Assembly: GCA_965228615.1 (NCBI GenBank)
Contig: CBDDHT010000003.1
Span: 1-64,000, forward strand
Origin: CBDDHT01 sp965228615
GTDB lineage: Bacteria > Pseudomonadota > Alphaproteobacteria > Rhizobiales > Methyloligellaceae
Reading direction: 5' to 3'
Length of the DNA stretch: 64,000 bases
Both the position numbers and the translations under genes were made by a program. Numbering within the stretch: position 1 is the stretch's first letter; every line of letters begins with the position of its first letter. Below, piece after piece: positions 1 to 8,986 of the stretch. The notes under the pieces were generated by a model. The model did no database searches, was not told the origin of the DNA, and saw only the letters and a program-made list of their open reading frames with translations.

Positions 1-2
1 GG

Positions 3-1013
3 TGGCTGCAGAAAATCGTTGGTCAGTTGGAAAACAAGCCGGCAGAAGACCCGTTACGCCCCCTTCTCGGCGTTTCGTTGGCGGACGTCGCCACAGTTTC
101 TTCGACAAGTTTTAGCGGACCGCACACGAACACGACATATCGCTTCCGCCTCACGGCTGAAAAGTCGACAAAGCCAATCGCGGCACGCCTGGCGGAACGG
201 GGCCTAAAACAGAAGAAGCTCGATGGCGGTACTATCTGGTGGAAAGGGAAGGATGACGAACTCGATTTTTCCTTCAATCGAGACGACCCTTTCCATTTCG
301 ACCTCGGTAAACCGCAACGGTTTGCCTTGCGAACGAACGAGATTCATCTAGCGTCGCACTTCAACGAATTGAAAGCAGCTCAAGCCTGTCTATCCGGACA
401 CACCAAGCCAACAGGGAACGCGGCTGCGCTACGCGCGTTAAGCGAATCCTTCGCCGCATTCTTGAAAACCGAAAAGGCAAACCTGTTGGCCGGGTTTGCG
501 TGGGACCAAAACGTCTACTTTCAAAAACAGAGCCGCCTCGGCGCTCTGTTGTCCGAACAATTGTCGAAGACCGGCAGCGTTGATATGGACGACCTGCGCA
601 ATGAACTGCGCCGGGAGCCCCAAAGCCAGGAGACCAAGCCGAAATTGCCGCTTCCTTGGCCTGTCGCTCCAATTTTTGCAGATGCTGTGACGGACATTGC
701 AGGCGGAAGCGACAAAAACAAGATCGAGCGATGGGCATTGATGGCAATCCTGTTTGCTGATGCGCAGAGCGCAGCCCAGGCCGGTCCAATTCTTATCCAG
801 CGTATGAAGACGCTCTACAGGACAAAATTCAAGATGACGCCGCCGCATTTCGACGTCGTTGTGCAAGCGGATAGCAATCGGAAACGATACGGCTTGATTA
901 TTCGGGCGCGAAGACCGCTTCTGAAGAATGCAGGCCAATCGGAAATCAACCCGATATCGCTTTGGTACAATGCATTGGTTCGCGGTGAGTTCGCGGTCCT
1001 ATCCGTCGAATGA
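3..1013 (+). CDS. Hypothetical protein, 5'-truncated by window edge
   Basis: The reading frame is open from the left edge of the window to a stop at 1011-1013, so the true start probably lies upstream. A TTG at 27 could serve as an internal start (328 residues), but it has no convincing ribosome binding site. The product is soluble and charged, with no signal peptide or membrane segment in the visible part. I recognise no family. Codon use and GC content match the neighbouring genes, which favours a real gene. The next gene on the same strand begins 46 bases downstream, so the two may be cotranscribed. Confidence 0.6.
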   Translation, partial: WLQKIVGQLENKPAEDPLRPLLGVSLADVATVSSTSFSGPHTNTTYRFRLTAEKSTKPIAARLAERGLKQKKLDGGTIWWKGKDDELDFSFNRDDPFHFDLGKPQRFALRTNEIHLASHFNELKAAQACLSGHTKPTGNAAALRALSESFAAFLKTEKANLLAGFAWDQNVYFQKQSRLGALLSEQLSKTGSVDMDDLRNELRREPQSQETKPKLPLPWPVAPIFADAVTDIAGGSDKNKIERWALMAILFADAQSAAQAGPILIQRMKTLYRTKFKMTPPHFDVVVQADSNRKRYGLIIRARRPLLKNAGQSEINPISLWYNALVRGEFAVLSVE

Positions 1014-1059
1014 CAGAGGCGAGATGGAGGTAAAATGTAGGGGCATGTTTGGGGGTCAT

Positions 1060-1575
1060 ATGGAATCAATCGCACGAGTCTTCCTGGCCGCAGGACTGTT
1101 ATCGATCGCAACATTCTTCAATCCGTCTGCTCATGCCGCATGCGATGTCGCACGTGAGCAGAAAGCGTTGACCGAGTGGATCGACAAGACGCACGACGCG
1201 ACACGCAACAAACGTCACGACGTCAATCGCAAATGGCAAAAGCAGGTTGAGGCCATCCTGCGTAAACATGCCCTCGTTGGAGACGCCGCCAAGGCCTACA
1301 TCGCGGCCCTGAGTGAAAAAGTAGCGGCCGCCAGTAAGAAAACCGCCAAGGAACATGGCAATGAAGAACTCACGAGCCAGGTTCTTGATGCCGTCTTCGC
1401 CGCGAACGATCTCGAGTCGCTCTCCGACGCCTGTGCCCAAGTTCCGAAATTCAAAAAGAGAATTGCTGAACTGATCGGACGCATCGACCGTCAGCTCGAT
1501 GCCGACTGGGCAGTCACGCGCGGAATTCTCGACGCCGAACTGGCAAACCCCAATTTGCCAAATAAGCCGAAGTGA
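1060..1575 (+). CDS. Exported Lys/Ala-rich hypothetical protein
   Basis: A protein of 171 residues with a classic signal peptide: short basic start, hydrophobic core, and an Ala-x-Ala type cleavage site near residue 26. The mature part is helical and rich in Lys and Ala, with two Cys residues (one at the mature N-terminus, one near residue 127) that could form a disulfide. I chose ATG 1060 because it has a run of Gs five bases upstream and places the signal peptide exactly at the N-terminus; in-frame ATGs at 1024 and 1045 would bury it. It follows the preceding hypothetical gene closely. The family is not recognised; the sequence supports export to the periplasm and little else. Confidence 0.7.
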   Translation: MESIARVFLAAGLLSIATFFNPSAHAACDVAREQKALTEWIDKTHDATRNKRHDVNRKWQKQVEAILRKHALVGDAAKAYIAALSEKVAAASKKTAKEHGNEELTSQVLDAVFAANDLESLSDACAQVPKFKKRIAELIGRIDRQLDADWAVTRGILDAELANPNLPNKPK

Positions 1576-1599
1576 CTGTTCTGCTTGCGCTAGACTTTG

Positions 1600-1672
1600 C
1601 TTGCGCTACCGCCCTTCGGAGACATCATCAAAATTTGCCATTGCCGCTTGAGGCATCTCGCGCGGCAATGGC
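1600..1672. repeat. REP-like palindromic repeat, copy 1
   Basis: The segment begins with a GCTACCGCCCTTCGG motif and contains an imperfect palindrome built on TTGCCATTGCCG and CGCGGCAATGGCAA. A related segment lies at 4750-4836. Both are intergenic, as expected for a dispersed REP-type repeat. Confidence 0.5.
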
Positions 1673-1740
1673 AATTCCAAGCAAAGACTCACATCTCCCA
1701 ACACGGCACGAAACCGCCGGACCACCAAACGAAAACCGGC

Positions 1741-2355
1741 CTAAACCCCGAACCGCTGCGCGATCCCCTGCATCATGGCCTTGCGGTCGCGCCGGTTAAT
1801 GGCCAGCGCCGCCGCGATATCGCCAAGACAATCGGTTTCAGCCTCTGAAAGACTGTGATCGGACACGCTGACCAGAAACGCGCTCGCCAGGATCTGCTCC
1901 TTGGATGGGTTGGTCACCCCTTTGGCCTTCGCGATTTCAGCGAGCGCCGCTTTCCTGTCATTGTGAACCTGCTCGGCCGCGCTGATGACAGGCCGGAAGT
2001 CCATTTCATCGCCGGCCATCCGGCCGAAAAGATCCGCAACGAACGTCATCTCGCGATGATCGATATTACCGTCCGATGCCGCTTCCAGAAGCATCGCCGT
2101 CCAGATGGCATTGCGGGTCGTCTCTTTTTCCTGCTCAGGTACCGTCGACCAGTCATCCAATAACTGCTCCGCGAGCGCGCTGCGCTTTTCATCGATCGCT
2201 TCCGGTTTCGTCTGCGTGATGTCGTAAGGGTTGGGCAGCGCCTTGGCGGCCTGCTTGTATTTGCGAAAGGTGATCACCAGCAGAATGTTCGGTATCAGGA
2301 TCGCAAGCACGATGATGGTGCCGATAATGACGGGAAAGGTATCGGACTCAAACAT
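1741..2355 (-). CDS. TerB-like domain protein with N-terminal membrane anchor
   Basis: The 204-residue product has one membrane segment at about residues 8-29, followed by a basic stretch and a cytoplasmic helical domain. From about residue 85 onward the pattern of acidic helices (an AASDGNIDHRE-like segment, then DHSLSEAE later) matches the TerB / DjlA N-terminal family, where paired acidic loops often bind metal. Members occur in tellurite-resistance and stress-associated proteins, but the biochemical role is usually unknown. The gene is transcribed away from the preceding genes, and its stop lies beyond the REP-like repeat. ATG 2355 is the only start that keeps the membrane segment at the N-terminus. 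Confidence 0.65.
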   Translation of the reverse strand: MFESDTFPVIIGTIIVLAILIPNILLVITFRKYKQAAKALPNPYDITQTKPEAIDEKRSALAEQLLDDWSTVPEQEKETTRNAIWTAMLLEAASDGNIDHREMTFVADLFGRMAGDEMDFRPVISAAEQVHNDRKAALAEIAKAKGVTNPSKEQILASAFLVSVSDHSLSEAETDCLGDIAAALAINRRDRKAMMQGIAQRFGV

Positions 2356-2468
2356 AGAGTCATCCGTTTCAATGGTGGACAGACAGCGCGAACCGCTCTG
2401 ACGGCGGAGCGTCTCGTCAGCGAGGTATGATGATTTCGCCCGTCTCGGTCAAGCGCAACCCTAGCGCG

Positions 2469-3323
2469 TCAGTTCAGATTCACCTCCAGAAACGCCAGCA
2501 CCCGCGTCTTGTAGGCATCCGCAGCATAGCGAAGAAAATCCTGATGCCTGGCACCCGAAACGACCCATAGCACTTTCGGCTCGACTGCACCTGCAAACAA
2601 TGCCTTTGAGTTTGCCAGCGTCGTTCGCCTGTCTCTCTCGCCGGCAATGATTAGGACCGGCGCCTTCAGATCATGGATCCGTACGGCCGGCGACAAGACA
2701 TCGGCCTGGAAACCAAGCCAGAGTGGTGTCTGCCACAGCAGTAGCGGCACAAAGTGAGATCCGATCGCACCAAACCTGATCCGCAGTCTGTTTTCGGTTG
2801 CCTCGTGCAGTGTCGAATAAACCGTCTCGAGAATATAGGCATCCGCCCTTTCCTCTTGTGCCGCAAAGATGGCCGAAGCGCCGCCCAGCGATGTGCCGAC
2901 GACGCCCAGGCGTTTGTCTGGCCATTTTGTTCGTGCAAATCGAATAGCTGCCGAAACACTCTTTGCTTCCAATTGTCCGAACGTGATGTAATCGCCCGGG
3001 CTTTCGCCATGGGCTTGCAGATCGATCATGAGGATTGAATAGCCCTCCGCCGACAGGAATCGGGCGCGCCTCACCATCGAACGTCGATCCGCCTTGACGC
3101 CATGCAACAGCAGGACAGCACCACGACCGGTCGTGCCGGCAATCGACCAACCTTTAACGGTCTTGCCAAGGCTATCTGTGAAGGAGACGGGCTCGGCTTT
3201 CAGATCATCGGGCGGTGACCCGACAATCCGGTTCGCAGGTAAGATCGCGACCTTGCCGGCAGCGAGCAATGCAAACAGAGCCCCAGTGATCAACAGTGTG
3301 GAAACCGCAAGACGAAACCGCAT
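2469..3323 (-). CDS. Membrane-anchored alpha/beta hydrolase
   Basis: A serine hydrolase of about 284 residues. It begins with a signal anchor of about 20 hydrophobic residues. The hydrolase core shows the HG oxyanion motif (LLLHGV), the nucleophile elbow G-T-S-L-G-G, an Asp in the GERDRRT segment and a C-terminal His in GARHQDF, so the Ser-Asp-His triad is complete. Related proteins are called lysophospholipase- or dipeptidyl-peptidase-like hydrolases (Hydrolase_4 / S9-type fold); substrate cannot be inferred. I prefer ATG 3323 because the anchor then starts right after a basic residue; a TTG at 3341 would add six residues. It stands alone, with an IS remnant upstream. Confidence 0.75.
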   Translation of the reverse strand: MRFRLAVSTLLITGALFALLAAGKVAILPANRIVGSPPDDLKAEPVSFTDSLGKTVKGWSIAGTTGRGAVLLLHGVKADRRSMVRRARFLSAEGYSILMIDLQAHGESPGDYITFGQLEAKSVSAAIRFARTKWPDKRLGVVGTSLGGASAIFAAQEERADAYILETVYSTLHEATENRLRIRFGAIGSHFVPLLLWQTPLWLGFQADVLSPAVRIHDLKAPVLIIAGERDRRTTLANSKALFAGAVEPKVLWVVSGARHQDFLRYAADAYKTRVLAFLEVNLN

Positions 3324-3571
3324 GATCGATGAAAGGCTCAATTCTCGAATTGATGCAATGCCAAAGACCCACCTTGCAGCGCTCAGCAGCTGAGTGCTTT
3401 CGCATAGAGTACTTTTTGCCGCCGCGCAGCCACAATGGCTCTAACATGGGCGCACAAACGATGACAGCCAGTGCGCCAAGTAACATCGCACCGGCTGCTT
3501 GGATGAAGTGTGCGTTTGGAGTTCCCCCGGTTTGATCGACACTTTTCCGTTTGTGAAGGAGAGTGTTTTTC

Positions 3572-3883
3572 ATGCCGAGAACGAGGAACCCGTACCCTGC
3601 GGAATTCAGGGATCAGATTATAGCGCTGGCTCGAGCTGGACGTAGCGTTGAGGCGCTGGCAAGGGAGTTCGAGCCGTGCGCGGCCACGATCCATGGCTGG
3701 ATCAAACAGGCCGATTGTGATGATGGCGTCCGCAGTGATGGCGTGACTGGCGAAGAGCGAGAGGAGCTTCGTCGACTTCGCCGTGAGAACCGCCAATTGC
3801 GCCAGGAGAGAGATATCCTGGCAAAGGCCGCGGCCTGGTTTGCTCAGAGCGACGCGACGTCGTCTCGGTCTTCGAGTTCATGA
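3572..3883 (+). CDS. IS3-family transposase OrfA
   Basis: The 103-residue product carries the helix-turn-helix of IS3-family OrfA proteins (residues about 5-50, including a SVEALAREFEP segment and a TIHGWIKQ recognition helix). A leucine-zipper-like coiled coil follows (ELRRLRRENRQLRQERDIL). In intact elements OrfA binds the terminal repeats and is fused to OrfB by a programmed -1 frameshift. Its stop overlaps the orfB ATG by four bases (ATGA). ATG 3572 follows a GGAG box at a usual distance. The gene itself looks intact, but its partner is truncated. Confidence 0.8.
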   Translation: MPRTRNPYPAEFRDQIIALARAGRSVEALAREFEPCAATIHGWIKQADCDDGVRSDGVTGEEREELRRLRRENRQLRQERDILAKAAAWFAQSDATSSRSSSS

Positions 3884-4295
3884 CGGCGAACCAGGCCATG
3901 CATCCGATCTCAATCATGTGCAAAACGCTCGGTGTTTCCCGCAGTGGATTCTACGCGTGGCGCGAGCGTGCTCCATCAACCCGTTCTGTTGCCGATGCCG
4001 AGCTGACAGCACGCATCAAGTCGATCCATCAGGCCTCAAGAGAGACTTATGGCGCGCCGCGCATCCACGCTGAACTTGCTGATGAAGGCATGTCTGTCGG
4101 TCGCAAGCGTGTCGAACGGTTGATGAAAGCGGCAGGGCTCAAGGGCGTTAGCCGCCGCAAAGCGGCCCACACGGCAATCCGCGATGATCGGGTCCGGCCA
4201 GCCTGTGGTCCGGTCGATAGGAACTTCTATGCTGACGGACCGGATCAACTCTGGGTCGCTGACATCACTTATGTTCCGACCTGGTCCGGCTGCCT
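3880..4295 (+). pseudogene. IS3-family transposase OrfB, truncated after first catalytic Asp
   Basis: About 138 residues of OrfB remain. They include the HTH_21 region (a YGAPRIHAELADEG segment) and the start of the integrase core with the first catalytic Asp in WVADITYVPT. Full-length IS3 OrfB proteins are roughly twice as long. The second Asp and the Glu of the DDE triad are missing because unrelated DNA begins at about 4295. The frame stays open for about another 85 codons of non-homologous sequence, to 4551. Confidence 0.8.
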
Positions 4296-4506
4296 TGAGA
4301 GCATCGAGCGTCTCGCGTGTCTGAGGTCGGCGGTTGCCCCAAAGCTTTTTGCGCCACCACTCAGCCCGCTCCTTACGTGTCGCGGGATAGGTGTCACCGA
4401 ATGGCGCCGACCTTCCGGCACGAGCTTTCTCTTCCGCAGACGCATCGATCAGGATCCCACCAAGTCTGGCATTCGAAGCTGGTACAGCAAGTGCATTCAA
4501 ATCCAA
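4296..4506 (-). pseudogene. Possible gene fragment joined to the IS3 remnant
   Basis: Directly after the broken orfB, the opposite strand has an open stretch of about 70 codons with typical amino acid composition (for example RKERAEWWRKKLWGNRR). It ends where IS3 sequence begins, so it looks like the edge of another gene cut by the IS or by a deletion. I do not recognise a family. Confidence 0.25.
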
Positions 4507-4749
4507 TCGCCCGTCCGGCCGGGCAAAATTTTAGGAGCGTGCGGCCCATGAGAGTCGGGTCTCCCAAATCTCTTGGCCTGTTTGCATGTGCAGTCGGGCT
4601 GTGCACCCTGGCCCTGCCGGATTGAATTGCTCTCATCCAACGCCTGCGGGCATCGGTTTGTTCGGGTGGCACCATTGGCATGACATAACCTCTATCGATT
4701 CAACGAAAGTGTCGGAGCTGTCTGTGTGGGTGAAGGGTTGAGAGATCTT

Positions 4750-4836
4750 TTGCTATCGCTACAGCCCTTCGGGCACATCGCCGAATCTTGCCACTGTGGC
4801 CCGGTGGTTCTCGCGCGGCATTGCCGTGGCGAGAGT
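4750..4836. repeat. REP-like palindromic repeat, copy 2
   Basis: It resembles the segment at 1600-1672: a CGCTACAGCCCTTCGG start, then a palindromic part with TTGCCACTGTGG and CGCGGCATTGCCG. It leads directly into the long inverted repeat at 4823-5006. Confidence 0.5.
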
Positions 4837-5006
4837 TTTAGTTTTTTGCCTGCGCTACCGCCCTCTGGGCTACTTGAGCGCGAGCCCGCGTAGCGGGCTG
4901 TACCTTCCACCCGCACAAACTTGGCGAGGGAAAAGCCGCCTACGGCGGCTCGCGCTCAAGTAGCCCGAAGGGCGGTAGCGCCGCGAAAAACCAAAACTCT
5001 CGGCAA
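4823..5006. repeat. Long inverted repeat with arms of about 60 bp
   Basis: The left arm (4823-4886) and right arm (4947-5006) are near-perfect reverse complements. They run from GAGAGTTTTAGTTTTTT through CGCTACCGCCCT to GGGCTACTTGAGCGCGAGCC. A spacer of about 60 bases holds a smaller hairpin (GAGCCCGCGTAGCGGGCTG) and another on the right (AGCCGCCTACGGCGGCT). It contains no coding frame. It may be a MITE-like or compound REP element and sits exactly between the IS remnant and the phage genes. Confidence 0.75.
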
Positions 5007-5038
5007 CCATTGAACTCAGATCAGTTCCCCAAGCCCCC

Positions 5039-5428
5039 CTACTCAGACACCGCATTGGAAGGCCCCAGCGGAACACCCCCATCCCACCCCTCCGGCGCCT
5101 CACTCGACGCCGTCACGCCAGCCCCCTGCTCGCACATCTGATAGGCCTCCGCGACGGCGGCCTCCGTTATCACCGGGTCGGACTTGCGTCCCTCGGGTCT
5201 GTCATTGCCGAGTTCCACCATGCCGTGGGCCTTCAGGTGATCGCGCCAGTGGCGGCGGCTGGTGTAGGTCTGGCCGTCCGCCATGGAACGCACGCCATCC
5301 TGGAAATCGCGGATGAGCATGGGTGATGAAAAGGACGAGCGCTGGCGGCGTGGGCGGGTGGCGTAGTAGTCGGCCTTCGGTACGAGTTTGCCGAGGGTGC
5401 GGTCGAAGACGTAGGACGCGCGGGACAT
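5039..5428 (-). CDS. Small phage head-region protein downstream of portal
   Basis: A 129-residue soluble protein read after the portal gene on the same strand, 96 bases downstream. The central part (FQDGVRSMADGQTYTSRRH, then LKAHGMVELGND) matches a type of short conserved phage protein often seen beside portal genes of P22-like and T7-like phages, whose function is unclear. ATG 5428 was chosen because the upstream in-frame extension is low-complexity and repeat-like. No catalytic motif is visible. Its position supports a structural or assembly role. Confidence 0.65.
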   Translation of the reverse strand: MSRASYVFDRTLGKLVPKADYYATRPRRQRSSFSSPMLIRDFQDGVRSMADGQTYTSRRHWRDHLKAHGMVELGNDRPEGRKSDPVITEAAVAEAYQMCEQGAGVTASSEAPEGWDGGVPLGPSNAVSE

Positions 5429-5524
5429 GATGGGGGTCCTTTGGGTTGAGTGGTGCGAAGGGGTTAGGGTGAGGGGGAAGGATGGTTGCGGACGAGCTTC
5501 GATCGCCGCCCAAAACTCCAATCC

Positions 5525-7642
5525 CTAAAGCCCCCCGGCCGGCGCACATTCGGAAACCTCCTGGGCGCGCAGCGCAATCTTGGCTTCGCTCTCCTGCGCC
5601 TTGAGCGCCAGCTTCGTGTCCATCTCTTTCTGGAGACGTTGCAGCTCTGCGGTCAGCTTCGCATTCATGCGGGCCTGTTCGGCCTGGAACTCGGCGTTCT
5701 TGCGTGCCGTTTCAGCCTGGAGGAAGGCGGCTTGCGGGTCGGGCTGCGGTGGCTGTGCTATCGCTTGCGCCTGCTGTTGCTGCGCCTGTGCCAGAAGGGC
5801 GAGCACATTGGACATCGTATCGTCGATGATGCCTTCCAGCTCGCGGCCCATCTTGAAGCGCCGGGCCGCTGTTTTGTACATCTCCAGGAACAGCGGAACC
5901 ATGGCCGGGCTTTGCTGGGCGGCCTGGGCGGCGGAGGTGATGAACTGCGTCGAGACGCTCAGAAACTCGATGACGTTCGACTGCTCGCGCTGGGCATCAA
6001 CCTGCACGGTGCTGTCACTCTCGATATCGATGGTGAACTTCCGCAGCTTGTCGGAGCGCAGCAGCGCCATGACCTGATCCATGGTTGCCGGTTGTGGCAC
6101 CCCGGCCCCCGTTTGCGCCGGCTGTGGTGAGCCGACGGGAACAGCCGCACCCGCGCCCTGCCCTCTGGACGGCGGCTCGACGCCGGTCATGGCGAGCAGA
6201 TGCCCGGCCGTGAAATGCTCGGCGATGATCTCGCCCTTGATCTGGAAAATCTGGCGTACGAAACGCTCGATGGGGCGTTGGCGCGGCGTCATGCGAACAG
6301 TGCCGAAGTTGGCTTTGATCTCCTGGGCGCCGCGGGTCTCGCGCGGGTCCGATGTGCCGCGCACGATATCGGAGAGACCGGTCAGCTCGAAGATCTCGGC
6401 CTTCAGCTCGCCGCGCTGTTTGTAGAGCCCGGCAAGGACGCCGGCGATGGTCTCCAGCGGCAGCCACATGACCGCCTTGTCGAGGCCGCCCATATCCTGC
6501 AACGCCGCCCAATCCTCGATCGGATAAAGCTCGTTTTCATCCCCGTTGAGAATGTCGGCCAGCTCCTTCATGACGCCCGCATAGGCGCCGCGCACTTTCA
6601 GCGCCTTGATGAGCCGCGTGATACGCATCGAGATCTCGTTGAGCTCGTCCGCCTGGTCGCGGTATTGGCGAAACTCGGGAACAGGCACGCGCGTGGCCGT
6701 GCTGTTCACCGCATAGAGCGGCGCCGGCTGGGGGAAGAAGTTTTCCAGGTTCAGCGGGTCTTCTTCCACATCCAGCACATCGTCGGTAAAACCGTCCGCG
6801 ACCCAGACGCGCTCGCGGGCGTCCCGGTCCCAGACCTCCCAGACGATTGCCTGGTCGAGCGGGCTTTCCGGATCGCCCTGGTCCCCCTCGGCCCGGCCTG
6901 AAGCCTGCCGGTCTTTGGTGCGCGCGTTCAGCGGCACGAGTTTCCCCACGTCGCCGAACTGTTCCTTGAGTTGCTTGCGTGTCAGCGTGTGGCGATAGGC
7001 AATCCAGGGCACGTCTTCCCAGGCCCGCGCATCGCCCTCCCGGTAGTCTTCCCAATAGACATATTTGCAATAGACGTCCTGGGCCGCGATTTCGAGGCGA
7101 AAGGGGTTTCCGTCCTTGTCGAATTCGTCCGGCTCCACAACCGCGCCGGCCTCCGTCATATAGAGCGTGCGGGTGGCGAGACCGGCTTCATCCGGCACAT
7201 CTGCGGCGCGCAACGGGATGCGTCGGATCTCCCGGTCATAAGCCACGCGAACGACGCCGCGTCCCGTCAGCAGCATGTCGTCCCGCGCGGCCTCGAGCAT
7301 CTCGACAAAGCCGTAGCGGGGATCGTCGCCCGTGAACTTCAGCGCCTTCTCGATGAGCTCCGCGCCGGTGAGCGCAATCGGGTCGTCCTGCAGGAAGCGG
7401 CGGCGCACATCCGGCTGGGGCGAACGCGACAGCACGGCCGGTTTCAGAAGCTCGGTGTTGGCCCACAGGATATTGAAGCCGCGGGATTTGCGCTTCTCAT
7501 TCCGATAACGCTCGAGGATCTCTCGCGCCTCTTTGCGCCAGTCCGCCTCGCGCTTCCCGGCCTTGGCGATCTCGTCCAGCCAGAACTTTGCCCGGGCCCG
7601 TCCGGCCTGCGGGTCGCGTGTCTTTGTGTCGGCAGTATTCAA
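5525..7642 (-). CDS. Phage portal protein (P22-like head-tail connector)
   Basis: The product of about 705 residues forms the dodecameric ring through which DNA enters the capsid. Its N-terminal half resembles P22-type portals: an RYRNEKRK segment, a FNILWANTELLKPA segment, then DDPRYGFVEMLEAARDDMLLTGRGVVRVAYD. The C-terminal fifth is a long Gln/Ala-rich coiled coil (QAQQQQAQAIAQ onward), like the portal barrel. The start is TTG 7642, set by a GGAG box eight bases upstream; an upstream in-frame extension has no such site. In related phages this gene directly follows terL. Here terL is at 28681-30195, 21 kb away on the same strand. The gene itself looks intact. Confidence 0.85.
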   Translation of the reverse strand: MNTADTKTRDPQAGRARAKFWLDEIAKAGKREADWRKEAREILERYRNEKRKSRGFNILWANTELLKPAVLSRSPQPDVRRRFLQDDPIALTGAELIEKALKFTGDDPRYGFVEMLEAARDDMLLTGRGVVRVAYDREIRRIPLRAADVPDEAGLATRTLYMTEAGAVVEPDEFDKDGNPFRLEIAAQDVYCKYVYWEDYREGDARAWEDVPWIAYRHTLTRKQLKEQFGDVGKLVPLNARTKDRQASGRAEGDQGDPESPLDQAIVWEVWDRDARERVWVADGFTDDVLDVEEDPLNLENFFPQPAPLYAVNSTATRVPVPEFRQYRDQADELNEISMRITRLIKALKVRGAYAGVMKELADILNGDENELYPIEDWAALQDMGGLDKAVMWLPLETIAGVLAGLYKQRGELKAEIFELTGLSDIVRGTSDPRETRGAQEIKANFGTVRMTPRQRPIERFVRQIFQIKGEIIAEHFTAGHLLAMTGVEPPSRGQGAGAAVPVGSPQPAQTGAGVPQPATMDQVMALLRSDKLRKFTIDIESDSTVQVDAQREQSNVIEFLSVSTQFITSAAQAAQQSPAMVPLFLEMYKTAARRFKMGRELEGIIDDTMSNVLALLAQAQQQQAQAIAQPPQPDPQAAFLQAETARKNAEFQAEQARMNAKLTAELQRLQKEMDTKLALKAQESEAKIALRAQEVSECAPAGGL

Positions 7643-7865
7643 GGGGTGATCTCCTTGTCGAAGTCGTGGAATGGGGGGGTGGTGTCGATTCATGAACGGC
7701 ATCAGGTTTCGGGCCCGGTCGGGCTTAAGGCGGTTACAGAACCGCCCTCAAAATCGTAATGGCCGGGCTTGATCACTGAGATCTCAGTCTATGGTAGTGT
7801 TCAAATCAGCGGCAGCAGGCCTGCCAATAGCGGCAGACCTCCGGGACAAGCGAAGCGGGGCAAAC

Positions 7866-8573
7866 ATGAGCAACAAGGCTGTCAAACCGACGTTGGCGTC
7901 AATCGGCCTCGTTTTCGCGTTAGTGCTGGGGTGGACCACACCCATTCAGGAAGGCCGCGCATCTCAAACTCAAGTGCCTGAGCCTCTGCGAGTGGCAATG
8001 GCAGACTAGTGGGAGCATTTGACGCCCTACATCGAGCGCTCTGTCGCCGAGGGACATGGCGGAATGTCAGCCAATGTCGGCTATAAGGCCAAACTCCACA
8101 ATTGGACAAAGCCTTTGAGAACGCTTGTCGACTATGGAATGTGTCGCGGCCACCCCCAAGCAATCGAAGCCCTGTACAGTCTCGACACAGCTTTCACGGT
8201 TCCCGTTCTCAGCAACGCCGACCGCCTCTTCCTGGAGTGGCGCGCCCTGCATGCCGGTCTCCGTCTTCAATTTCTCGACAAGGTTCGGCCAATAGCCTCG
8301 ATGCCGCCCGTTGAATTCGCCAGCGCCGACATTGCGCCACCATCCATCGAGCAAGTGGACACACGCACGGCCCGCGAGGTCTTTGGCGAAGACGAAGCAT
8401 GGCTGATTGAAGTGTCCGACTATCTGCGGGCGAAACAGTTCAAACGCGCAATGCGAAAAATCGACCGACTCGGCTGGATGTGCCTTGGATATCGCAAGCC
8501 TGGTCGAGAGCTGCTCAAGCTCCCGAAAGATATCCGGTTTGATCCGGTGAAAGTCTGGCACCCGGTCGGATAG
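7866..8573 (+). pseudogene. Exported hypothetical protein interrupted by in-frame TAG
   Basis: ATG 7866 opens a frame with a signal peptide (basic start, SIGLVFALVLGW core), then stops at TAG 8007-8009. The same frame resumes immediately (WEHLTPYIERS) and runs to 8573. Without the amber codon this would be one exported protein of about 235 residues. The downstream part has normal composition with no recognised family; its last 60 residues are basic. The simplest reading is a recent nonsense mutation, since nothing nearby suggests stop-codon reassignment. The 3' part could still be translated from TTG 8019, but it would lack export. Confidence 0.55.
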
Positions 8574-8739
8574 CGGTTTGATTGTCACGGACAGAACGCG
8601 TCCGTCATTCCTGACCGTGTGGGGCGTAAGCCCCATCTCGAGAGTAGGAACCCAGCAAAAGATGCGGCGAAGCTGCCTCGCCGGCTATAAGCATGTGTGG
8701 GAGATCTGTATTCACTCAACAGATTCCAACGCTCACATT

Positions 8740-8813
8740 CCGCACTTGATGCGGGATCCAGGGCGAAAAACTGAGGCCATTGTTTGCCGCCCTGGGCCCC
8801 GCATCAAGTGCGG
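8740..8813. repeat. Intergenic inverted repeat (CCGCACTTGATGCGGG type)
   Basis: Arms at 8740-8765 and 8788-8813 are reverse complements with two mismatches, separated by a 22-base loop. This CCGCACTTGATGCGGG palindrome type is a familiar dispersed repeat in alphaproteobacterial intergenic DNA. It follows the interrupted gene and may help end transcription. Confidence 0.7.
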
Positions 8814-8986
8814 GGCGTAGGTATTGAATAGGGACATGCCTTCTGGTGACGATGTGTTCGTATTTGTTTCTGGTTTCACTCTCTCTGAAACTGACAAATT
8901 GCAATTGGGATCGAAAGTGACCGGAACGGGAATGCCAGTCGGCCGCCCGTTCGCAGTCTTGAGTGAGAACCGTGCCCGCATCCGGC

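Larger units (their letters stand above)
3516..4295 (+). mobile_element. IS3-family insertion sequence, right part missing
   Basis: The segment holds a complete orfA and only the first half of orfB. The left terminus is probably near 3516, where a CCCCGGTTT-containing stretch before orfA resembles IS51/IS3-group ends. The right end is lost: after about 4295 the orfB frame runs into unrelated sequence. The element cannot transpose by itself. Confidence 0.7.
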
